Shown here: positions 12,864-17,859 of the stretch, one piece after another
How positions within the stretch are numbered: the first letter of the stretch is position 1
Layout of the letters: every line of letters starts with the position of its first letter
NCBI GenBank assembly: GCA_024642185.1
Contig: JAHEBR010000022.1
Span: 1 to 17,859 of the forward strand
Direction: 5' to 3'
Origin: Marivivens sp.
Lineage (GTDB): Bacteria > Pseudomonadota > Alphaproteobacteria > Rhodobacterales > Rhodobacteraceae
DNA length: 17,859 bases
Notes under the pieces: generated by a model
Seen by the model: the letters and a program-made list of their open reading frames with translations, nothing else
Databases searched by the model: none
Told to the model about the DNA's origin: nothing
Program-made: the position numbers and the translations under genes

Positions 12864-14804
12864 TCATGCCCTTCCGCTCGTGCTGCTGCCGGGAGCGATC
12901 CGTTCTTTGATCCGTTCCTGTTGCGTTTCGATCTGGCTGCGAAGATTGGCTGGATAGGCGCTCAGGGGTGGCGGGCCGTCGAACATCGCTTGCAGAAGCA
13001 CGTCACGGGCAATTGGTGCAGCTGCTGTCGATCCGCCGCCACCGTGTTCAACGACGACAGCAATTGCATACCGCGGAGCCTCGACTGGCGCATAGCCGAC
13101 GAAAAGCGCGTGGTCCCGACGTTCCCAGGGAAGATCCTCGTTACTGGTGATTCCAGCTTCGCGCTCTTCCTGTGTAATACGCCGGACCTGACTTGTTCCC
13201 GTCTTCCCTGCCAGCCTTCGGTCGTCAGGCACAATGCGAGATCCATAAGCCGTGCCTCGCGTATGGTTGGAGACGGCATCAAGCGCCGCGCGCAGGCGTC
13301 TGAGGATGTTTTCGTTGATGCCGAGCGGCGCGTCGCTCATCGAAGGTTGTTCAATCCCGTCGATAGCCCGGACCAGGCGCGGGGTGATCTGTCGCCCGGT
13401 CGCCACGCGCGCAGCCATCACAGCAAGCTGGAGAGGAGATGCAAGAACAAAGCCTTGCCCGATGGAGGCGTTCACCGTGTCGCCGATCCGCCAGTCCTCA
13501 CCCCTTACCTTGAGCTTCCAGTCGCGCGTTGGTGCGAGGCCCTCTGCCACGGCAGAAAGCGGCAGATCATACCGCTGTCCAAGGCCAAGCCGAACCGCCA
13601 TCTCGGAAATGAGGTCGATCCCCACGCGCTGGCAAATCTCATAGTAGTAACAGTCACAGCTCTGCTTAAGGCTTTCGTGCAAGTTGATGTTGCCGTGACC
13701 CGTTGGCTTCCAACAGTGAAACCTGTTGCCCGAGACCTCGACATAGCCACGGCAATAGATCGTCTCTTCAGGATCGAGGACGCCCGCTTCGACCGCGGCC
13801 AATGCTGTGGCGAGTTTGAATGTTGAACCCGGCGGATATGTTCCCTGAACAGCCTTCGCAGCAAGCGGCCTGAAGGGGTTTTCGTTCAGCTCGGTCCAAT
13901 TCCTGGTCGATATGCCGCGCACGAACAGATTGGGATCAAACGACGGGGCCGAAGCGATTGCGCGCAGATCGCCGTTTTCAAGGTCGATGACGACAACCCC
14001 CGCAGATTCACCCTCAAGGCGCGCTTCCACATAGCTTTGCAGCGCTGCATCGAGGGTAAGTTGAACGTCGTTGCCGGGCATTCCCTCGACCCGGTCGATC
14101 TCGCGCATGACCCGCCCGAGCGCGTTGACCTCGATGCGCCGTGTCCCGGCGCTTCCGCGGAGAGTCTTCTCGAGTTTGTTTTCAACCCCGGTCTTGCCGA
14201 TCTGGAATTTTGGGATCTGAAGCAGCGGATCCTGATCATCGATCCGGCTGAGATCGAAATCGCTGACCGGCCCGACATATCCAACCACATGGGCGGTATC
14301 CGACCCGAGGGGATAGGCGCGGCTAAGGCCGACTTCTGCCTGAACGCCCGGCAGGGCGGGCGCGTTGATGTTTACGCGCGCCATTTCTTCCCATGTAAGG
14401 CGTTCTGCGATGGTCACCGGGACGAATGGCGAATGCCGCATCATGTCCTCGATGGCCCGCTCGATATCCTCGTCAGACAGCGGGATGAGGCGCCGCAACC
14501 GCTCGAGAACTTCTCTTATATCGCCAGCGTCCTCGCGAACCATAACAACGCGATAGTTTTGCTCATTGACTGCGAGCGGGATGCCGTTGCGATCGAAGAC
14601 AAGTCCGCGCGATGGCGCAAGAAGGCGCAGGTTGATACGGTTTTCGTCGGCAAGAAGGCGATATTGCTCGGCCTCTTCCACCTGCATCGACCGCATTCGC
14701 GCAGCAAGGATACCCATAAAGCCGAACTGGGCGGCGCCAAGAACAAGAGCGCGCCGGCTGATCCCACGCAGGCTCTCGCCGCTGTCGCGGGTTGGACGCC
14801 TCAT
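12864..14804 (-). CDS. mrdA: Penicillin-binding protein 2 (elongasome transpeptidase)
   Basis: Bitopic inner-membrane transpeptidase of 646 residues that cross-links new peptidoglycan for cell elongation. A membrane anchor lies at about residues 19-36. The pedestal domain follows (about 60-230, with SRGLVFDRNG and QIGKTGVENKLEKTLRG), then the transpeptidase domain with Ser327-Lys330 (STFK), the Ser382-Cys-Asp motif and Lys534-Thr-Gly. The paired cysteines near 351 and 364 and the CDCYYYEIC segment are Cys-rich for a periplasmic domain. The start overlaps the mreD stop as ATGA (14801-14804). The C-terminus is extended by a charged helix ending in SSTSGRA. Confidence 0.97.
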   Translation of the reverse strand: MRRPTRDSGESLRGISRRALVLGAAQFGFMGILAARMRSMQVEEAEQYRLLADENRINLRLLAPSRGLVFDRNGIPLAVNEQNYRVVMVREDAGDIREVLERLRRLIPLSDEDIERAIEDMMRHSPFVPVTIAERLTWEEMARVNINAPALPGVQAEVGLSRAYPLGSDTAHVVGYVGPVSDFDLSRIDDQDPLLQIPKFQIGKTGVENKLEKTLRGSAGTRRIEVNALGRVMREIDRVEGMPGNDVQLTLDAALQSYVEARLEGESAGVVVIDLENGDLRAIASAPSFDPNLFVRGISTRNWTELNENPFRPLAAKAVQGTYPPGSTFKLATALAAVEAGVLDPEETIYCRGYVEVSGNRFHCWKPTGHGNINLHESLKQSCDCYYYEICQRVGIDLISEMAVRLGLGQRYDLPLSAVAEGLAPTRDWKLKVRGEDWRIGDTVNASIGQGFVLASPLQLAVMAARVATGRQITPRLVRAIDGIEQPSMSDAPLGINENILRRLRAALDAVSNHTRGTAYGSRIVPDDRRLAGKTGTSQVRRITQEEREAGITSNEDLPWERRDHALFVGYAPVEAPRYAIAVVVEHGGGGSTAAAPIARDVLLQAMFDGPPPLSAYPANLRSQIETQQERIKERIAPGSSTSGRA

Positions 14805-15340
14805 ACCGGCCTCCCGAAGGCGTCAACCTCGCCAAGCGCTGGCCGCCGGATGCCAAATGCCAGAAACGAAAATAGGACCGCGACCGGATATGCCAGAAGG
14901 GTCATCATCATCTGAAACATACCAAGCGCGAGAGGCGTCTGGTCCGACGCGGTTACGGCAAGGATTGCCCTGTTGGTCAAGGTTATCGCGACGATGATCA
15001 ATGCCACGGTAATCCATTCGAACGCGAAACTGCCTGAGCGAAGCACCTCCGAACGAGACCGAAGGAACTCGGTCGCCACGAGGATCACGAGCGCAAGAAG
15101 CCCCGGTGGCCGCAGGAACAACAGATCGGCCAAAAGAAAGACAGAAACAATCGACAGCACAGGAACCAAATCGGGCCTGCGGGCTACCCATGCCAAAGTG
15201 ATCGCCAACATCATGTCGGGCGGCGCCCAGGGCCGCGGGATGGTTTGCAGTGGCAAAAGCTGGAGAAACATGAGGCCAAGGGCCAGCACGACAAACCAGA
15301 AGCGACCAAACCAGCGTTGTGCGACCGGACTATCAGCCAT
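14801..15340 (-). CDS. mreD: Rod shape-determining protein MreD
   Basis: Small inner-membrane protein of 179 residues with about six hydrophobic segments (roughly 13-30, 40-54, 58-76, 78-92, 107-125, 138-162). Family features are weak at sequence level, as usual for MreD, but RPWAPPDMMLAITLAWVA near residues 36-53 fits, and the position between mreC and mrdA is decisive. It forms the membrane scaffold with MreC. The start at 15340 overlaps the mreC end by 8 bases and has GGGGGCGGG upstream; the end overlaps the mrdA start (ATGA). Confidence 0.92.
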   Translation of the reverse strand: MADSPVAQRWFGRFWFVVLALGLMFLQLLPLQTIPRPWAPPDMMLAITLAWVARRPDLVPVLSIVSVFLLADLLFLRPPGLLALVILVATEFLRSRSEVLRSGSFAFEWITVALIIVAITLTNRAILAVTASDQTPLALGMFQMMMTLLAYPVAVLFSFLAFGIRRPALGEVDAFGRPV

Positions 15341-16238
15341 TCCCGCCCCCGTCTTGCCCGGCAGGGGGTTGTGGCGAAGTGAACGGAGTTAGAAGGCCGC
15401 CCTGATCGCTTATCGGTTCGCGCGGCTGGTTGCGCAAAACCCGTAGGAATTCGAGCCGTTCGTAGTCGGCAGCAAGACGAACGCGCAGGCGTCTGTCAGG
15501 ACCAAGGACAACCTGACCCACCAAAAGATCGGCAGGGAAGACCCCGCCATCACTTACTGAGATCACACGATCACCCGGTCGAACAAGATCGGGATCCTCG
15601 AGAAAATCAATCAGTGGATCGAGCGCGTTATCACCGGCAAGGATCGCGTGTTGCCCCGACGGCTGAACGAGAATTGGGATCCGGCTGGAGGTATCGGTCA
15701 GGAGAATTACGCGCGAGGTTTCCTGTCCGACGCCCGCGATCCTTCCGACAAGGCCAATCCCGTCCATCACGGGCCAGCCGTCGATAATCCCGTCGCGAGA
15801 GCCGATATTGAGAAGGGCAGACTGCCGGAAGGGGGAGCCGCTGTCTGTCAGGACTACGCCAGTCACATATGTCAGTTGCGGGTCGAGCCTGACGTTGTTT
15901 AGGTCTCTTAGCTTTGCGTTTTCCTGCTCAAGTTGAAGGGCCGCCTCTTTCCAGGCCTTCATCTGCTGCAATTCGCGCCTGAGGTCCGCGTTTTGTTGAG
16001 CAAGGCCCTGATAGCTTTGGAAGTCGGCGACAAGGTTGATGATCCCGGTCACGGGGGCGAGGGCCCAATCCATGTTGGGCACCAGCCTGTCGATCACGGC
16101 TGCGCGGAAGCGCTCCACCCGCGGGCTGTCGATGCGCCAGATAATGAATGTCCCCGCAAGAACGAGCAAAAGCACACCGACCAGCAGTCTGCGGATCGGG
16201 CCGACATAGTCTTCGTCGGTCTGTCTGTCGCGTGCCAA
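15333..16238 (-). CDS. mreC: Rod shape-determining protein MreC
   Basis: Bitopic inner-membrane protein of 301 residues linking cytoplasmic MreB to periplasmic PBP2. A membrane anchor lies at about residues 16-34, followed by a coiled coil at about 74-115 (QQNADLRRELQQMKAW). Then comes the beta-barrel domain with VTGVVLTDSGSPFRQSALLN, DGIIDGWPVM, GLVGRIAGVG and DLVRPGDRVISVSDGGVFP. A proline-rich tail ends in glycines. The start appears to be TTG at 16238 with a GGGGG stretch (16249-16253) about 10 bases before it: no in-frame ATG or GTG exists nearby upstream, and the first later candidate (GTG in the VGVLLL stretch) would cut the anchor. A 6-bp GC hairpin precedes it. Confidence 0.94.
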   Translation of the reverse strand: MARDRQTDEDYVGPIRRLLVGVLLLVLAGTFIIWRIDSPRVERFRAAVIDRLVPNMDWALAPVTGIINLVADFQSYQGLAQQNADLRRELQQMKAWKEAALQLEQENAKLRDLNNVRLDPQLTYVTGVVLTDSGSPFRQSALLNIGSRDGIIDGWPVMDGIGLVGRIAGVGQETSRVILLTDTSSRIPILVQPSGQHAILAGDNALDPLIDFLEDPDLVRPGDRVISVSDGGVFPADLLVGQVVLGPDRRLRVRLAADYERLEFLRVLRNQPREPISDQGGLLTPFTSPQPPAGQDGGGNG

Positions 16239-16271
16239 GGCTCGGGCACCCCCTGCAAGGGTTGTCGACTG

Positions 16272-16287
16272 CCGGCCGGTGGGCCGG
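16272..16287 (-). promoter_or_regulatory. GC hairpin between mreB and mreC
   Basis: One base after the mreB stop (minus strand), CCGGCC-CACC-GGCCGG forms a perfect 6-bp GC stem with a four-base loop. No T tract follows, so it is not a standard terminator. In a polycistronic message it could protect the mreB part from 3' decay or lower read-through, making MreB more abundant than MreC and the rest. Confidence 0.5.
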
Positions 16288-16288
16288 A

Positions 16289-17326
16289 TCAGCTATCGTA
16301 ATCGATAATGTGGCGGAGCTGCTTTTCGTATTCCAGAGCACGCCCGGTGCCGAGGGCCACACAATTGAGTGACTCGTCGGCCACCGAAATAGCGAGGCCG
16401 GTCTGTTCGCGCAGCGCCAGATCGAGATCGCCCAAGAGCGCCCCGCCGCCGGTGAGCATCACGCCACGATCAACGATGTCGGCGGCCAGATCGGGCGGGG
16501 TCGCCTCGAGGGCGGTCATCACCGCTTCGCAAATCTGCTGGACCGGTTCGGCCAGCGCCTCGGCGACCTGCGCCTGGCTGATCTCGGTTTCCTTCGGCAC
16601 GCCATTGAGAAGATCGCGCCCGCGGATCTGCATCGATGCGCCGCGGCCGTCGTCGGGCATACGGGCGGTGCCGATCGAGGTCTTGATCCGTTCGGCGGTC
16701 GACTCACCGATGAGAAGGTTATGCTGGCGACGCAGGTAGCTGATGATCGCCTCATCCATCCGGTCGCCACCGACGCGCACCGAGCGCGCATAAACAATGT
16801 CGCCCAGCGACAGAACGGCCACCTCGGTGGTGCCGCCGCCGATGTCCACGATCATGTTGCCGGTGGGGTCGGTGATCGGCATTCCCGCGCCGATCGCCGC
16901 GGCAATTGGCTCAGAGATCAGGCCCGCCCGACGGGCACCCGCGGACAAAACCGATTGCCGGATGGCGCGTTTCTCGACCGGTGTCGCCCCATAGGGCACA
17001 CAGACGATGATCTTGGGCTTGGAAAAGGTCGTGCGGCGGTGAACCTTGCGGATGAAGTGCTTGATCATCTCTTCGGCCACGTCGAAATCGGCGATCACGC
17101 CATCACGCATCGGGCGGATCGCCTCGATCGAGCCGGGGGTCCGGCCAAGCATCAGCTTGGCATCCTCGCCCACCGCGAGCACCTTCTTCACGCCGTCTTT
17201 CACATGGTAGGCGACCACAGAGGGCTCTGACAAAACGATGCCCTTGCCGCGCACATACACAAGTGTGTTCGCTGTTCCGAGGTCGATCGCCATATCTGAC
17301 GAGAACAAGCCGCCAAGTCCGAACAT
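16289..17326 (-). CDS. mreB: Rod shape-determining protein MreB (bacterial actin)
   Basis: Actin-like ATPase of 345 residues that forms membrane-associated filaments and guides lateral wall synthesis. Phosphate-1 motif DLGTANT lies near residues 15-21, phosphate-2 is DIGGGTTEVAV, and the adenosine motif is LTGGGALL in the C-terminal third. The N-terminal MFGLGGLFSS resembles the short membrane-binding end of Gram-negative MreB. KRAIRQSVLSAGARRAGLI and EPIAAAIGAGMPI are near-invariant. ATG 17326 has GGGAAG upstream. It is the first gene of the operon; a stem-loop follows its stop. Confidence 0.98.
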   Translation of the reverse strand: MFGLGGLFSSDMAIDLGTANTLVYVRGKGIVLSEPSVVAYHVKDGVKKVLAVGEDAKLMLGRTPGSIEAIRPMRDGVIADFDVAEEMIKHFIRKVHRRTTFSKPKIIVCVPYGATPVEKRAIRQSVLSAGARRAGLISEPIAAAIGAGMPITDPTGNMIVDIGGGTTEVAVLSLGDIVYARSVRVGGDRMDEAIISYLRRQHNLLIGESTAERIKTSIGTARMPDDGRGASMQIRGRDLLNGVPKETEISQAQVAEALAEPVQQICEAVMTALEATPPDLAADIVDRGVMLTGGGALLGDLDLALREQTGLAISVADESLNCVALGTGRALEYEKQLRHIIDYDS

Positions 17327-17859
17327 TCTGGTCTTCCCAATATATAAGTCTGCCTGCCCTCGACTCTCCGTCTTCGGGGCCGGCTGCCTTTATAGGGGGG
17401 AGAATCGGGTGGTGAAAGGGTTGTTCCTTAACGGGCGCGCCTTTCCGCCAACAAACTTCGGCTCGGCTGGCGACTCGCTCGCTGGCCGAGCCGGGCCCAA
17501 AACTGGCCGCTGCGTGACTATATATATGCACGAGGGTTTTGCCGTCCGGTCCGGGTGGGCCAGGAAGGGCCGGCTCTGCTGCCGAAATCGGAAGTTTTCT
17601 GCCTGCACCGCACTTTTTTTCAGAATCCCGCGAAAAAGCACTTGCGGGTCAGGAACGTGTTCCGTAGATAGCCCCTCACCGGCGGCGCTGAGGCGCACGA
17701 CGGGGCGCCAGACGGGCCGCAAGGCAACGAGACGCAAAAAATCAGAGGCAGAGACGGGCAGGCGCGCCGGTTAAGTGTGGCGCGGTTGGTTTGTTTTTGT
17801 CTGTGGTTTAGCTTTTTGACATTGATGATATCTGAAGAGATATGTGGGCGGTTTGGTTC
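17327..17859. other. Non-coding region upstream of mreB
   Basis: About 530 bases with no convincing gene: frames here have skewed composition and no recognisable protein. It should contain the mreB promoter. Candidates on the minus strand are AT-rich patches, TATATATA at about 17519-17528 and another at 17340-17346. The second is too close to the mreB ATG, and neither has a good -35 box. A T-run and an A-run (about 17613-17622 and 17634-17639) flank CCCGC, which itself pairs with GCGGG at 17644-17648. The last 45 bases change character and are annotated separately. Confidence 0.6.
17816..17844 (+). promoter_or_regulatory. TTGACA box with hairpin, possible rRNA leader or promoter
   Basis: A perfect TTGACA (17816-17821) is followed after 17 bases by GATATG (17839-17844), a poor -10. 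Overlapping it, ATATCT-GAAG-AGATAT (17828-17843) is a perfect 6-bp stem with a GAAG loop. T-rich DNA precedes. From memory, the stretch around the hairpin and the following GTGGGCGGTTTGG resembles rRNA operon leader or spacer sequence in Rhodobacteraceae; I cannot verify this here. If so, an rrn operon begins or ends just beyond the window, on the plus strand. Confidence 0.35.

Noticed and set aside
12852..13826. Long plus-strand frame opposite mrdA, and a similar one at 14037-14915
   Set aside because: Both lie antisense to clear PBP2 and MreD coding sequence, and neither shows protein-like motifs.
17339..17346. TATATATT as the -10 box of mreB
   Set aside because: It lies only about 12 bases before the ATG and touches the ribosome-binding site. 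No -35 box is at the right spacing.
1..17859. CRISPR arrays and toxin-antitoxin pairs
   Set aside because: No regularly spaced repeats were seen in any intergenic region, and no small gene pair has toxin or antitoxin motifs.

Overview
The window looks like a chromosomal segment of a Rhodobacteraceae-type alphaproteobacterium (Rhodobacter/Roseobacter relatives). This rests on three things: the high G+C of the coding regions, a core gene order mreB-mreC-mreD-mrdA-rodA followed by a D-2-hydroxyacid dehydrogenase, and the protein flavours (NhaA with the long first periplasmic loop, a Cys-type KdsA, a KpsE with a long cytoplasmic N-terminus). Family assignments come from reading motifs, not from a database search.

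Region 1 (about 1-5130) is accessory and partly decayed. A short gene open at the window edge is cut by a scar made of the 5' end of an IS6-family element and the 3' end of an IS3-family element (about 241-787). Next, on the minus strand, comes a run of membrane-protein genes: a CPBP-type intramembrane protease that has lost its N-terminus (2857 to about 3222), a remnant of an MFS transporter (2634-2819), an intact CPBP protease (1760-2581) and an eight-segment membrane protein of unknown function (847-1734). The broken protease runs head to head into the last codons of a DUF2924-type gene (about 3223-3321). That fragment overlaps the start of an intact large serine recombinase (3321-4949) by one base. 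The recombinase is followed by an imperfect inverted repeat (4992-5043) and then the 3' end of tRNA-Gln(UUG) (5132-5206, minus). This looks like the remnant of an integrated element beside a tRNA gene.

Region 2 (about 5207-8542, minus strand) is a compact surface-polysaccharide operon: kpsT-like ATPase, kpsE-like inner-membrane/periplasmic export protein and kdsA (Kdo-8-phosphate synthase). All three overlap. The combination fits an ABC-dependent (group 2-like) capsule with a Kdo-containing lipid linker. The permease gene kpsM is not in the window.

Region 3 (8543-10777) holds nhaA (minus), whose leader can form alternative stems, and a divergent SseB-domain protein gene (plus). The latter ends tail to tail with the next gene through a shared CTAG.

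Region 4 (10774-17326, minus) is the cell-shape operon: mreB, mreC, mreD, mrdA (PBP2), rodA and a ghrA-like dehydrogenase. The genes overlap or are separated by about 10 bases or less, except mreB-mreC, where a 6-bp GC hairpin precedes an mreC that seems to start at TTG. The products form the elongasome: MreB filaments, the MreC/MreD bridge, the RodA glycosyltransferase and the PBP2 transpeptidase. The last 530 bases (17327-17859) have no convincing gene. The final 45 bases carry a TTGACA box and a small hairpin that recall rRNA leader or spacer sequence of this family.
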